The position numbers and the translations under genes are program-made. Shown here piece by piece: positions 1 to 10,500 of a stretch of DNA of 31,692 bases (positions within the stretch are counted from its first letter, which is position 1; each line of letters begins with the position of its first letter). The stretch is taken from the NCBI GenBank assembly GCA_002307275.1, contig DBTX01000020.1, positions 1 through 31,692 on the forward strand, read 5' to 3'. Source of the stretch: Hungateiclostridiaceae bacterium UBA1305. Lineage in GTDB: Bacteria > Bacillota > Clostridia > Acetivibrionales > DTU013. Under the pieces are notes generated by a model. The model saw nothing but the letters and a program-made list of their open reading frames with translations, ran no database searches and was not told the DNA's origin.

Positions 1-295
1 ATGGTTTCACCCTATCCGGCGGCACTGTAAATCCCTCGGGAACATCCTCAACACGCTGATAAACATATTCCGTATCAACCAGCTTTTCAACCCTGCTGCC
101 TATTTTCTCCCTGAATATATCCTCGATATCTTTTTTTATAACAAAAACCACTTTGCCGAAGCCGGCCTTTAAAGCATCATGTATTGAATAATCCATTATG
201 ATCTCGCCGTTGGGTCCCATTGGGTCGATCTGCTTCAGGCCTCCATACCGGCTGCCCATTCCCGCTGCCATTACAACAAGTATTGGTTTAACCAC
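1..295 (-). CDS. sugar-1-phosphate nucleotidyltransferase, N-terminal part (cut by window edge)
   Basis: I translated this myself from a GTG at 293-295; the frame stays open to the window edge, giving about 98 residues. The N-terminus holds the nucleotidyltransferase signature AAGMGSRYGGLKQIDPMGP followed by GEIIMDYS, which binds the NTP phosphates and metal in the GT-A-type fold. Enzymes of this class join a sugar 1-phosphate to a nucleoside triphosphate in the cytoplasm; the sugar cannot be told from this fragment. The GTG is favoured because AGGAGG lies about 8 bases upstream; an ATG three bases further up is in another frame. A galE relic lies just upstream on the same strand, so this was probably part of a nucleotide-sugar gene group. 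The C-terminal part lies outside the window. Confidence 0.85.
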   Translation of the reverse strand, partial: MVKPILVVMAAGMGSRYGGLKQIDPMGPNGEIIMDYSIHDALKAGFGKVVFVIKKDIEDIFREKIGSRVEKLVDTEYVYQRVEDVPEGFTVPPDRVKP

Positions 296-366
296 ATTTA
301 TTTCCTCCTGATCTTCTAATTGGTTCACCTTTGCTAAACAAGTTCACTCTACCTCCCACGCAAGGC

Positions 367-619
367 TACAGCCTTTAATCCTGCAAAGTGCAAAACCGCT
401 TCAATCCGTTCATTTCTGAATATGTCCTCCAAGGCATCCCGGTCAAGTAAATCAGCCTTGTAAAAAGGAAATGATCTGCCCGTTATCTCCCGCACTCTTT
501 ACAGAGATTGCTCCTTGCTATTGTATATCTATCACACACACTTCATAGCCTGCCTGTAACAATTCAATACAGGTATGGCTGCCGATATAACCGGCTCCAC
601 CAGTAACTAAAATCGACAT
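367..619 (-). pseudogene. galE: galE relic (UDP-glucose 4-epimerase N-terminal fragment)
   Basis: From the ATG at 619 the translation starts with the Rossmann NAD-binding motif VTGGAGYIGSH of UDP-galactose 4-epimerase, but the frame stops after about 33 residues (VIDIQ then TAG). In another frame the expected continuation reads NSKEQSL, stop (CTG TAA AGA), RVREITGRSF, then FYKADLLDRDALEDIF and AVLHFAGLKAV, where epimerase similarity ends near 367. So it carries one frameshift, one nonsense codon and loss of roughly the C-terminal two thirds of the usual ~330 residues. It cannot make an epimerase. It lies directly upstream of the nucleotidyltransferase on the same strand. Confidence 0.85.
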
Positions 620-788
620 ATAAAGCATCTCACTTATAGTTTTCCTAGTATGAAAGGGGACATTTCTCAGTTTCCCCACACCTATTAACCTTATTATATA
701 AGAGTTTTGCAGACCTTGATTTATCAATTAAGTCAGAATATTTGCACTTTTGGACACTTTGCTTTTGTGGCATCAATTTTCATATATG

Positions 789-820
789 ATATAATATCCT
801 CATAACTGAGGATATTATAT
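789..820. promoter_or_regulatory. perfect 14-bp inverted repeat upstream of the AraC gene
   Basis: Arms ATATAATATCCTCA (789-802) and TGAGGATATTATAT (807-820) are exact reverse complements separated by TAAC. The left arm contains TATAAT (790-795), a possible -10 box for the rightward AraC gene, with a weak TTGTGG 19 bases further upstream. The repeat ends 10 bases before the GGAGG ribosome-binding site. It could be an operator for autoregulation or a hairpin in the leader RNA; the sequence does not decide between these. Confidence 0.6.
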
Positions 821-840
821 GCCTTCGGCGGAGGTTTGGT

Positions 841-1725
841 ATGGAATATATTAAAACGACTCTGAAAGAAGCGTTGACCATTAAAAGAATCGTGACGATA
901 CATTACTTCGAATATGCAAAAAATTATATCTTCGAAGGGGAAAAGCATGACTTCTGGGAGTTCCTCGTCGTTGATAAAGGCGATGTAGAGGTCATGGCTG
1001 ATACAAACGGATACAAATTAAAGCAGGGAGAGATTATATTTCACAAGCCAAAGGAATTTCATAACGTCTGGGCAAATGGCAAAGTAGCTCCAAATCTGAT
1101 TGTCATAGCTTTTGAAAGCAACTCGAAGGCTATACGCTACTTCGAGAATAAAATCCTGTCCATCGGTGATTATGAGAAAAATTTGCTTACACAGATTATA
1201 CGTGAAGCTAAAAAGGCATTCTCATCACCATTGGATCTCCCTTCACTTAAAAAGCTGGAAAAAAAGCCAGATAGCCCTTTTGGATGCGAACAGCTTATAA
1301 AGGTGTATCTTGAACAAATGCTTATCTACATGATAAGAAAACGGGATAGCATAAAACCGGTCAGCAAGCTTTCCACCTCTGTCAAGGAACGATCTGATGA
1401 AGACATGATGAAAAAAATCATCGCTTTCCTGAATGAAAATATCTCCGAAAACATTACCTTTGAAGATGTGTGCCGTTTTTCATTCCTCAGTAAAACCAAT
1501 TTGAAGGTGCTCTTTAAGGAAAAGAGCGACATGAGTGTAATGGAGTATTATAGAAAGCTTAAAATAGAGGAAGCAAAGAAAATGATCCGGGAGGGAGAAA
1601 ACAACTTTACACAGATAGCTTCTCTATTAGGTTACACTTCTATCCATTATTTCTCAAGGCACTTCAAGAAGGCCACAGGTATGACCCCCTCCCAGTACTC
1701 ATCCTCGGTAAAAATAAAGATATAG
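841..1725 (+). CDS. AraC-family transcriptional regulator with cupin-type N-terminus
   Basis: 294 residues, the usual length for the family. The N-terminal ~150 residues look like the AraC cupin ligand-binding domain (GEKHDFWEFLVVDKGDVEV, then KLKQGEIIFHKPKEFHNV, a typical beta-barrel with a conserved His). The C-terminal ~100 residues hold the two helix-turn-helix motifs, ending in the signature GYTSIHYFSRHFKKATGMTPSQY. The ATG at 841 follows GGAGG with a 6-base gap. It is the only intact gene on the + strand, flanked by relics on both sides, so its target is unclear; the large leftward glycan locus is a candidate. A perfect palindrome (789-820) just upstream suggests autoregulation. Its ligand is unknown but likely a sugar or glycoside, as for most relatives. 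Confidence 0.93.
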   Translation: MEYIKTTLKEALTIKRIVTIHYFEYAKNYIFEGEKHDFWEFLVVDKGDVEVMADTNGYKLKQGEIIFHKPKEFHNVWANGKVAPNLIVIAFESNSKAIRYFENKILSIGDYEKNLLTQIIREAKKAFSSPLDLPSLKKLEKKPDSPFGCEQLIKVYLEQMLIYMIRKRDSIKPVSKLSTSVKERSDEDMMKKIIAFLNENISENITFEDVCRFSFLSKTNLKVLFKEKSDMSVMEYYRKLKIEEAKKMIREGENNFTQIASLLGYTSIHYFSRHFKKATGMTPSQYSSSVKIKI

Positions 1726-1884
1726 ACAAATTAATTACATTTTTGTTATTAAGCACATGAACCAACTTTTTGATTCTCCTTTTTCTTACAGAGCACATTC
1801 AAAATCTCTATGTCATCTATATTTCCGTCCTTCTTTAGGGGTCAAAAACGTCATTTTTGAGTTCATTTTTTACCCCGAAATGTG

Positions 1885-1915
1885 TATTCCGGAGGCATCC
1901 GGATACGCCGGAATA
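1885..1915. other. imperfect palindrome in a gene-free stretch
   Basis: TATTCCGG at 1885-1892 is mirrored by CCGGAATA at 1908-1915, with a second small palindrome (ATCCGGAT) at the centre. Neither side has a T-run, so it is not a good intrinsic terminator. The surrounding 1726-1953 has no convincing gene; it also contains a short TCAA microsatellite near 1943-1960 and an A/T-rich hairpin near 1840-1875 that could weakly end AraC transcription. Confidence 0.4.
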
Positions 1916-1953
1916 GTACATTTGAAGATATAGAAAGTTCTTGCCTCAATCAA

Positions 1954-2294
1954 TCAATCAATTGTCATTTTATGATGTCCCACGCCAAAATTGAGTAGTA
2001 TTTCTGTTAAGTGTGCCTGGAACTTTTTCTCGAAATCTCGCGTTCCATCGAATAAACAGGCTAAAGCTTGGTACTCTTTGAAAATTGTTTCTCTAAAACG
2101 TTTTAAAACTTCAAGCTGGCTATTATCCAGTTCATGAATTGGTACCCCCTTTTTATTAAAAAAGATGCTAACCCTGGGGTGGCCTCCCCATTTTCGTCTA
2201 GTTGCCGTGCTAAGTTCCACTCTTTCTCAGTGCCGGTCATACCCAGGCCAGCGTCGCTGCTGAAGCGATGCCATAAAACAAAAACAAACCAGTT
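1954..2294 (-). pseudogene. frameshifted DUF4062-like (TIR-related) domain relic
   Basis: Two overlapping - strand frames together resemble one DUF4062-type domain. One frame (about 2294 to 2180) gives FVFVLWHRFSSDAG and then TGTEKEWNLARQLDENGEAT, matching the family pattern of a hydrophobic strand, W-x-RF, and a GTE-x-E motif. The other frame (about 2180 to 1954) continues with RVSIFFNKKGVPIHELD, QLEVLKRFRETIF, and an F-x-x-HLTEILLNFG tail. A single frameshift explains the switch. Such domains sit at the N-terminus of STAND-type and other conflict proteins; the N-terminal strand and any effector part are missing here. It is joined directly to a DUF1016 relic. Family assignment is from memory of motif order, not a search. 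Confidence 0.5.
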
Positions 2295-2479
2295 TTGCCT
2301 TTCAAGCTGTCTTGTACTCCAATTTGATTTCGTACATTCTTCCAGATAAAAATTTCGTGCAGCAGTATCTTCAACCCGCATTAAAAGCCGATAATGCGTC
2401 CAACTCAATTGGCTACGCAGTGCGTAGCTATTTGGGAAAGTCAAATAAAGACCCTCGGCAGGTGGAACCAGATCGCATT
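2295..2479 (-). pseudogene. DUF1016 (YhcG-type PDDEXK nuclease) N-terminal fragment
   Basis: The frame reads LYLTFPNSYALRSQLSWTH, YRLLMRVEDTAARNFYLEE and KSNWSTRQLERQ, which is the characteristic helical DUF1016 N-terminal segment of YhcG-family proteins. After ERQ the usual continuation (an N-S-x-Y/F-x-ERLL stretch and the C-terminal PDDEXK nuclease domain) is absent; the frame runs instead into the DUF4062-like relic. Upstream similarity fades at about 2465, where the dus relic begins. It has no credible start codon or ribosome-binding site, so it is a fragment. YhcG relatives are often found near restriction or defence genes. Confidence 0.7.
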
Positions 2480-2607
2480 ACCCTTTGCGCTTATCATTTC
2501 CGAGTAGACCAGTCCACAACCCTGCTCATTCTGAACGGCATGTCGGTAACACCTGCCATGGGTGCTAGAAATATATTATTGTCCAAAGTTACTGCGCCTA
2601 TTTTCAT
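2480..2607 (-). pseudogene. dus: dus relic (tRNA-dihydrouridine synthase N-terminal fragment)
   Basis: From the ATG at 2607 the frame gives MKIGAVTLDNNIFLAPMAGV followed by TDMPFR, the FMN-binding start of DusB-type enzymes. Then the frame is lost, and another frame carries on with NEQGCGLVYSEMISAKG, the next conserved block. After SAKG similarity stops and the DUF1016 relic begins. So it is a frameshifted fragment of about 43 residues from a protein that is normally about 320. A GGTGAAA ribosome-binding site remains upstream. The stretch from 2608 to 2824 holds nothing I can identify. Confidence 0.8.
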
Positions 2608-2824
2608 ATAATTTTCACCATATCTGTCGTCATATTTGCCATTAATATTTGCAGTCTGCATTGATACCTGCTTATTATGTATCTTCAGCTGCAGCAATAA
2701 TTATAATTATTTCATCATAATTCCCTGCCCTGAATCAAAAGAACTCTCTTTTATTCTATCACAAGCACATTGATTGAATCCACATAAAAGAACAACCATG
2801 AGATTCCTTTGCGACGCACTAAAC

Positions 2825-2889
2825 AAAAAAGCACAGCTTTCCTATGTCCGGCTTGTAAAAATACGCCGACGCCATGGAAAAGCTGTGCT
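2825..2889 (-). terminator. intrinsic terminator of the glycan locus
   Basis: On the - strand a stem of AGCACAGCTTTTCC pairs with GGAAAGCTGTGCT around a loop of about 30 bases that has its own small GC stem, and is followed by TTTTTT (plus-strand A-run 2825-2830). It lies 18 bases after the stop codon of the SLH gene and marks the end of the leftward transcript. Confidence 0.88.
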
Positions 2890-2906
2890 ATAATGTTTTA
2901 TTCAAT

Positions 2907-4493
2907 TTATTTATTATAGATCCTGTAGATAACAACTGCAATTTCTTCTCTTGTCGTATATCCTCTGGGATTAATCATTTTACCGTTTCCAATTATAATA
3001 CCGTTTTTGATGAGTGCCGCCACACTTGCCTTCGCATAAGACGATATCGACACGCTGTCTGTATATGCAGATAATCCGGATATATCGGCATCGCTCTTTA
3101 TCTTACCTGTAGCCTCCATTGCCCTTGCAGCCATGTCCATCATATCTTCTCTTGTTATGTAAGCTTTCGGGTTGAATTTGTTGTTCCCGACTCCTGTAAT
3201 AATTCCGAGCTTTTTAGCAATACCCGCTGCATTGTAATAATAATCGGAAGCCTTTACGTCGTCGAAGCTGCCGGTAAAGCTTGATTTAAGCTCCAGTGCC
3301 CTCACTAGCAGGGTTATGAAATCAGCCCTGGTTATATTTGATTTGGGCGAGTAGCTTGTGGCCGACGTACCTTCTATAATCCCCTTTGATGCCAGCACTT
3401 CGATCTCTTTTTTAGACCAGGAGCAGTCTTGTATGTCCGCAAATGTCTTCTTGACAAATGCTATTGCATATTTGCTCATGTGCGTTGTTGTAAATGTTAC
3501 TTTCCCTGTAGCTGCATCATATCTGCCGTTCGGCACAGGCACCGCATTACCCTGTCCGTCTATGTACCATACCGTAATATGTTCAGGATCTTTTAGCTCT
3601 TCTGCTATGGGAGTATAAGGTATGGAAATCGTTATGGGCGCGTCGGGGTTATTCCAGTTAATTAACTTTTCACCTGCTATTACATTGAGTTCTATTACAG
3701 GCCTGTCTCCTATCTGCCGCCTTATATCCTCAGCCATGTGCGTTTTGTCTGCCAGGCCTATGGTAAACTTAATATTCTCTCCGTTCCCAGGATCGCTGGT
3801 AAACATATTGCCCGGTGCGGTAATGGTTCCCAAAGGTGTCTCAATTTCTATTCTCGTGTTCCTTTCTCCGGATGAAAGCACATTTACAGGAAGCTGCATG
3901 GTGTACCTTTCCGCATCCCTGACTTCAGGGATCACAAGTATTACCTTCCTGATTCCTTCTGAATTCTCTTTCGCCTGTCCGAGTGCCTTTTCCATCAGCT
4001 CAGCACTTATAGCCGACGCCGCCGTACCGCTGCCTTCGTCCAAAGACGGTTCTGTTACAACCCTGGACGCACCGTCATCCGTTATTTTTACCTCCGGTTC
4101 CCCGACATCCGGTTGATCTGCCTGATCGGAACTGCTATCTTCATCATCTCCGGCCTCACTGCGCTCCGTTACCCGGAAAGTTACTGCCGCTGTATCCGAT
4201 CCTTTTCCTGCAATAACAGTATAAGCTCCAAAAGCGGTATCTGCAGGCAGGGTGAATGTATCGTAAAAGCTTCCGCCCTCCAGCACATTTACATACAGAA
4301 CCGTATTATTGGGTCTGAGCACCTTTACCGTTATCTCGTCCAACCCGGCGGTCCCGGATATAGTCACGCTGTCGCCTCGATACCTGCTTGGGATGGCATT
4401 GAGTGTAACTGAGCTGCCGGCAGATATATTTAATGGAAAGAGTACAGTTACTAATGCAATTATTGTTATGACGCATAATAATCGTTTCTTCAC
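2907..4493 (-). CDS. secreted protein with three C-terminal SLH domains
   Basis: 528 residues from a GTG at 4493, chosen because AGAGG lies about 10 bases before it; a TTG at 4502 would add three residues but sits almost on top of the site. Residues 1-26 are a signal peptide (MKKRLL then a hydrophobic run ending ISAG). An Ig-like beta domain (about 27-110) is followed by an acidic low-complexity linker (AGDDEDSSSDQADQPD), a central beta-rich region (about 150-345), and three SLH repeats from residue 351 to the end (FADIQDCSW; ITRADFITLLVRAL; YITREDMMDMAARAM; YTTREEIAVVIYRIY). SLH triplets bind pyruvylated secondary cell-wall polymer, so the protein should sit on the cell surface. It is last in the locus, 91 bases after the GH101-like gene. 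It has no visible catalytic domain; an anchoring or glycan-binding role is an inference. Confidence 0.93.
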   Translation of the reverse strand: MKKRLLCVITIIALVTVLFPLNISAGSSVTLNAIPSRYRGDSVTISGTAGLDEITVKVLRPNNTVLYVNVLEGGSFYDTFTLPADTAFGAYTVIAGKGSDTAAVTFRVTERSEAGDDEDSSSDQADQPDVGEPEVKITDDGASRVVTEPSLDEGSGTAASAISAELMEKALGQAKENSEGIRKVILVIPEVRDAERYTMQLPVNVLSSGERNTRIEIETPLGTITAPGNMFTSDPGNGENIKFTIGLADKTHMAEDIRRQIGDRPVIELNVIAGEKLINWNNPDAPITISIPYTPIAEELKDPEHITVWYIDGQGNAVPVPNGRYDAATGKVTFTTTHMSKYAIAFVKKTFADIQDCSWSKKEIEVLASKGIIEGTSATSYSPKSNITRADFITLLVRALELKSSFTGSFDDVKASDYYYNAAGIAKKLGIITGVGNNKFNPKAYITREDMMDMAARAMEATGKIKSDADISGLSAYTDSVSISSYAKASVAALIKNGIIIGNGKMINPRGYTTREEIAVVIYRIYNK

Positions 4494-4526
4494 TTCTATC
4501 AATCCTCTTTCTTTTTCATTTATTAT

Positions 4527-4563
4527 GGGATACAGAATCCGGAGGATCCCGGGTTCTGTATCC
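4527..4563 (-). other. hairpin between the GH101-like and SLH genes
   Basis: GGATACAGAA and TTCTGTATCC form a strong inverted repeat with further pairing towards the loop. On the - strand no T-run follows, so it is more likely an RNA processing or stability hairpin protecting the long upstream message than a full terminator. It lies between the GH101-like stop (4585) and the SLH ribosome-binding site. Confidence 0.6.
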
Positions 4564-4584
4564 TTTGTTTATTCCACCTGCTTA

Positions 4585-7500
4585 TTAATCCAAGACTGCC
4601 GCTTCTGCGAGGTTTATAGGCACAGCCGTATCACTGTCAAAGCGGTCAAACACATATACCCTGACCAGGTAAGCTGTATTCTGAGGATCCGCCACATTAT
4701 AGTAAGCTGTGAATGTCTCTGCTGATGAAATATCCTTTTCCACGGCAACGATGCTTACAGGCAAACTGCCCTTCATAAGCTGGAACACAACCACTTCCTT
4801 ACCTGCATGCGTGTCCATCCCGTGTATGGGCTCAACATCTGCCGATGCCTGTATTCCCGCTGTCCTGTCAAGCTTTCCGGCAGATACAATGGTAAACTGT
4901 TTCAAGGTACAATCCGCAATATTAGTTTTCAGAGCGCTGCTAACATTGCCTGCCGCATCCTTTTCCTTGATGTAAATATCCATTGCGCCCGCGCTTAAGC
5001 CTGCCGGGTTTGTAATTGTTGTTTCGCCCATCCCGCAGGCAGCACCCGCTCCACTTGTGACAATCTCAGGTTCTGCTGTTCCAGCTGCTACTACCGCGTA
5101 ATAATACACTCCCGCCTCATCAGAGCTAAACTTTACAGTCGCTTCAGTGTCCGAGATCCTGTTGACCGCCCCAGCTGTGAGAATTGGTGATGTCGTGTCC
5201 GGTGCCGCCAGTCCGGCAATATCTATCTTCAGGGCGCTACTCACATTGCCCGCAGCATCCTTCACCTTGATGTAAATATCCTTTGCGCCCGCGCTTAAGC
5301 CTGTCGGGTTTGTAATTGTTGTTTCACCCGCCGTATAGGCAATTCCCGCTCCGCTTGTGACAATCTCAGGTTCTCCCGCTCCGTCCTCCGCTACCGCATA
5401 ATAATACTGTCCGTCTTCATCGGAGGTGAACTTTACAGTCGCTTCAGTGTCCGAGGTTCTGACTGCTGACCCGTCCGTGAGGCTCGGCGCTGTCGTATCC
5501 GACTCATCTAGCGTTTTTACGCTTACCTTGGTATAGCGGTATTGGGTATTATCATTTTTATAATCTGTCGCTATAATGTTGAAGTAATAGATTGTATTGG
5601 GAGTCAGCCCAGTAATCACGCTAGTAGCTATGTTTTCTCCACTTGCTCCCACCACAGGCTCACCATTGGCTATAATGTTAGCTATAGTATCAATGTTATC
5701 TGAAAAAGACATATATACCTGGTAACCTATCTCATTGACATCTTCAGGTTCAAACAATTCCCAGATTAAAGTTAATCCGGTTTTTGTCAAATTGCCTGCT
5801 GAAATCGTACTATTAGTATCAAGCACCAAAATGTCCTGTACACTGGCCTGGTAAGCGGGGATGCCGATCTTGAGCGCGTCGCTCACATTGCCCGAAGCAT
5901 CCTTCACCTTGATGTAAATATCCTTTGCGCCCGCACTTAAGCCTGTCGGGTTTGTAATTGTCGTTTCGCCCGCCGTATAGGCAATTCCCGCTCCGCTTGT
6001 GACAATCTCAGGTTCTCCCGCTCCGTCCTCCACTACCGCGTAATAATACTGTCCATCTTCATCGGAGGTGAACTTTATAGTCGCTTCAGTGTCCGAGGTT
6101 CTGACTGCTGACCCGTCCGTGAGGCTCGGCGCTGTCGTATCCGGTTTATCCAATAAGGAATATGCTCCGAATTCCGCCAGCTTTACCGGATCAGAAGTAT
6201 ATATTGTTAAGGTAATATCCTTAACGGTCTTAGGCTCCGCCAGATCCAGCGAAAAGTCCTTGCCCATTTTTCCTTCATAAATAGCCACTTCATTGTTGCC
6301 TGCATCCCGGCCCGCAACCTTTACGTCATATTCAACGTCGCTGTCGGCAATAAAGCTTGCTTTGATATTTTTTACGGTGCGCGGTGCATAATAAGTATAC
6401 TTAACCCATACATTCCCGTCGCTGTAATCGGTGTCCACCGGCTGCCAGTAGGTAGAGCTCAAGTTGTCCGCCGCAAAACCCGCCGAGACAAACTTATAGA
6501 ATCTCAGATCTCCATTGGCATTTTTCATAGAGCTTGTCAGGTTATGCAGATCATTGTCCCAGTTCCCGTCAGTCGCTTTCGACACAGGCACGTAATCCTC
6601 TGCAGCCTCGCGAGGTATATTGTTGACAAAATCATCGAATAATACCATATCGATCCTGCTGGAAGCGGACACTGGGACATTTTGATTATAATTCTCATTG
6701 ACTTGTATATTTTGGGGAATATTATCTGAATAGTACAGTACATAACCTGATTTAGCTTCGAGATTTAATGTTACGTTCCTGTTGTCTGCCGCTACATTTC
6801 CGACAAATACCCTGCCTTCGCCGGTCAGCCGATACAGCTTGAAAGAATTTGCCGTTATCTCGTCCGGTAGTACCCATGTTTTTTCTCCTCCGCCGCTGCT
6901 AAAGGTGAAAATCCTGCCGGTGCCGTCGGCCGCAGGCACAAAAGAGTCGCCCGTCAGCCTGCCGCCTTCTACCGACATTCTGGCGATATCATTTCCGTTT
7001 TTAGTGATTTTTAATGCTTTTGTAGTGTTGTCGGCTTCGTATCTTATGCCGTTGCCCCAGAGAGTATATTGCGTATTCCCGTTTACTCCGTATTCCGCCA
7101 GCTTGTTTTTTGCGACATAGCTGTTCGTATAGCTCAGCAGGAATGAAAATTCCGTTTCCTGCTCCGCCGCCTCCAGTATATTGGTATTCATGATGTTCCC
7201 TGTTCTGGCATTGTCGCTGTAGAGGTTTGCCCATATATAGTCGGAAGGCAGTGTCTGGTAATCCCTGGTATTGTGGAACATTGTCTGTCCTGCAATAATA
7301 AACTCATCCACAATATTGGGATACTTGTAATTTTTCATCATAAACTGCCCGCCTGTCCGCTTCTCGGGGTAGTAATATTCGGTTGCGGCATAGGCCCCCA
7401 ATACCTTCCAGTGCTCTATTTCGCGTCTCATTGCGTACTGCTCTTCAACCAGGCCGTAATTTCCCATAGTATAGGGCAGCATAACATCCTGATAGAGAAT

Positions 7501-10500
7501 AAACGGTATGTTAAAGCGTTCGGCAAATGCGTCCTGCCTTTTTAAAGCATAAGGATAATCAGTAAAATGGTTGATTTTGTATGCTGACCATCCGAAAGTG
7601 TTCGTATATTGAGAAGTTCCGGTAGATGACGACCTGTTTCCGTAATCGGATACGGTTTGATTCCTCAGATAAGATTCACTATTTGTAGTCATATCAGTCA
7701 TATTTAAATGAAATCCGAGAGAACCGCCGGCTTCTTTCATTTTCACCTGCTCAGCCTTGAATTCATCGACCGTTCCCAAAATAGGATTGAAAGTCACTTC
7801 ATTTATATTTGGCCAGCCATAGTCGTGGCCGCGTCCGTTCCAGCCCACATAGCAGAAGCCCATTCTGCCCATGCCGTCAGTCATGTTTTTAAACTGCCTT
7901 TGTATCTCCACAAGCTGTTCCGGAGTGGAGTACAACGAAGAAGAGGCGTTATATGTGGAGGCGTTTATACTCCCGTTTCCCGGAAAAGCCCCATGTGTTT
8001 GCGTCCAGTTGCCGCCTTCAAAGAATTCGGCAAGATCGTCAGGCACCTGCGGTATCTGCTCCCTGACCCAGAGGGCACTGTCCTGCCAGTCTACGGTTCC
8101 GTTACCGTTGGCGTCGCCGCATATATATACATAGGATTCGTATCCCACTTCCTCCGTTACGCCATTCGACGTTTCCGTTACGGGAACGGTACCGTCCTGC
8201 AGCCTGCGGTTATAGCCGGTTTCGTAAATACTGGCTTTTTTATTACTGCCGGAGCCTTCAATTACCGCTCGGTAAGGCGTATTATACTGATACTTTGTAT
8301 ATATTGTTCCTGAAGCGCCGCTGTGGGAAATGAATGTAAATGAAAGGTTTGATATGTCAAAAGCCTGCGCGGAAGAAACCGCATAAACGGTATTTTCAGT
8401 CCCGCCGTTTGTTGCCAGCTGCGCGCCCTCTTTATCCGAAGCTACGGATAGGACCGCGCCCGCCAGCTTGATTATAAACTTTATACCCGGTTCGTCTCCC
8501 GTTAATCCTGTCATTTTCTTTATAACAGTATTCTCATTTACTGTTATTTCATAGGTAAATTTTACTTCTCTGGCTGCAGCAGCCCCGTTGCCGTCAGGGT
8601 CCACACCGGGAACTGTTACCTGATATCTTGCGGTTGAGGCGTCTGCCTTTTCCATGCTCACCTGAGGATCGTATTCTGTATCATTGATTGTTATCTTATC
8701 CGAAGAATAATTCAGTGAGCCGTCAATTGTCTGAGGATTGGCGCCTTTCAGGGTATAGCTGTACACCTGGGGATACTGCTTGTTGACCAGCACGTCCAGC
8801 ACGCCGCTGGATATGGTCTCCAGAGCATCGTCCACGCGCGTAACCTTGACTGTCCATTGCGATGATAATCCGTCATTTGAGGTTAAAGTATAAGCAACCG
8901 TTTTTCCGTCTGAAAAATCCTGACTGCCCTGCGGCAATACCGAAGCGCTGGACGGAACCACGGAAATAAGAGGAGTAATACTGTTCAATGCCGTATTTCC
9001 CTTAGCGTACAAGGTAACGGTTTTTGAAGCTTTATCTATGCTCGCGGCGGCAAACTGTCCGTCAAAGGACGCTTCCTTTATAACCGCAAAGGAATCCGAC
9101 GTAAGGTTATCGATGGTGACATTGTGCAAATACCATAGGTATACTCCGACCTGACCCCATATCGGAGGCAGAACCGGATTGCCGCCGCTTTGTGCCGCTA
9201 TAGGGCGGAGTCCGTCGTATAACACGGTATTGTCTGCATATACGGTCAGTTTGTCTTCGACATATTCCACCTTCAGCTTAAAACTGGATGGCAGCGACAA
9301 ACCGCTTATTTCCAAATCAGTTAAATTACCGTCTGTCATTTCACGAATACGGATATTCGTTGTGCTTTCAACGCCGACAAATGATAAGTTGTTTAAATCT
9401 TTCGCACGGAATACCAGCGCTGTACGGGAGTTTTCCATGTCCGGAAAACTTACATCCATGGATGCCACGCCGTTGAGCTGCATTGGAGAACTATTATCTA
9501 TAAAAAGTAGTTCTCCCTCGGTATTATGTGAAATTGAACCATTGACAAGACTAATTGTGCTGAGATCAAGTCCTTTTTGCCATACCAGATTACCAATGCT
9601 ATCCGTAAATTCATTGATATGCGCTGACTGCGTCCCGTTATACCGCAGAGCATTTCTTGCCTGGACCACATTGTTATAACTGGCTTCCGCACCGGACGCC
9701 CCGCTTTCAAAGACAAGACTTGCCGCAGTCACAGCGCTTTCAAACGACGTCCAGCTTTCAGCCGTAAACATTGCCACATCCAGGTTGTTTTCCATATTGT
9801 TTATTAAGGTTATATATCTTTCATCTATTTTAGGCGGCACCTCATAATTCAAATCGGCAAAGACACTGTTCATTAAAGACCAGCCCATAAAGCCCTCTTT
9901 CCCTGCTACGGGAGGCAAAGCATCTGTATAGCTGGGTCCTCCCTGGTCCACCAATATAGCATCTGCTCGTTTATGTGGGCGCAAACCGTCATACAGAAGA
10001 TTATTATTCATATATACCTTTAAATTGTCTCCGTTATATACCACCTTAAGAATGCCGGTTTTACCACCGGTATTGGAAACATTCTGTACATCCCTTCGTA
10101 TACCGGCTACCGCTTCTCGGATTATGAACTTGTTTTCTTCCGTAAGCCCTACCCACGTATAATTTTGATTATTTACCACACGGAACATTACTCCTGACCG
10201 GCAATGACTATCCGGCGTCATATTTACGCTCACCGTTCCGTTTACAGCCGACGGGCTGTTATTGTCAACAATAAAATGATTGCCGGTACCTCCGCTATAG
10301 CTGAGCTGTACACCGCCGGTCACCGCAGATATAACTCCATTCGAATCTCCGCCCGAACCGGTTGTGTTTATATTCTCCAATCCATCCGTAGAGTTTAGCG
10401 GATTAAGATAATTTTCTTCCACAGGTGTACTTGATGCTGCCGTAGTTACACTTGTCGAGGTGTAGCGGAATACGCTTCCCTCAATGTTAGCTATTATATT

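Noticed and set aside
3622..4116. Long + strand open frame opposite the SLH gene (164 codons)
   Set aside because: It is a shadow of the SLH coding sequence, with no ribosome-binding site and no recognisable protein features.
8079..8117. Dockerin-like calcium loop (GDANGNGTVDWQD) in the giant enzyme
   Set aside because: It occurs once and inside the catalytic region, where GH101 enzymes carry a very similar motif; a dockerin needs two such repeats, usually at a terminus.
7708..8313. 201-codon + strand open frame opposite the GH101-like gene
   Set aside because: It mirrors the codon pattern of the real gene on the other strand and resembles no protein family.
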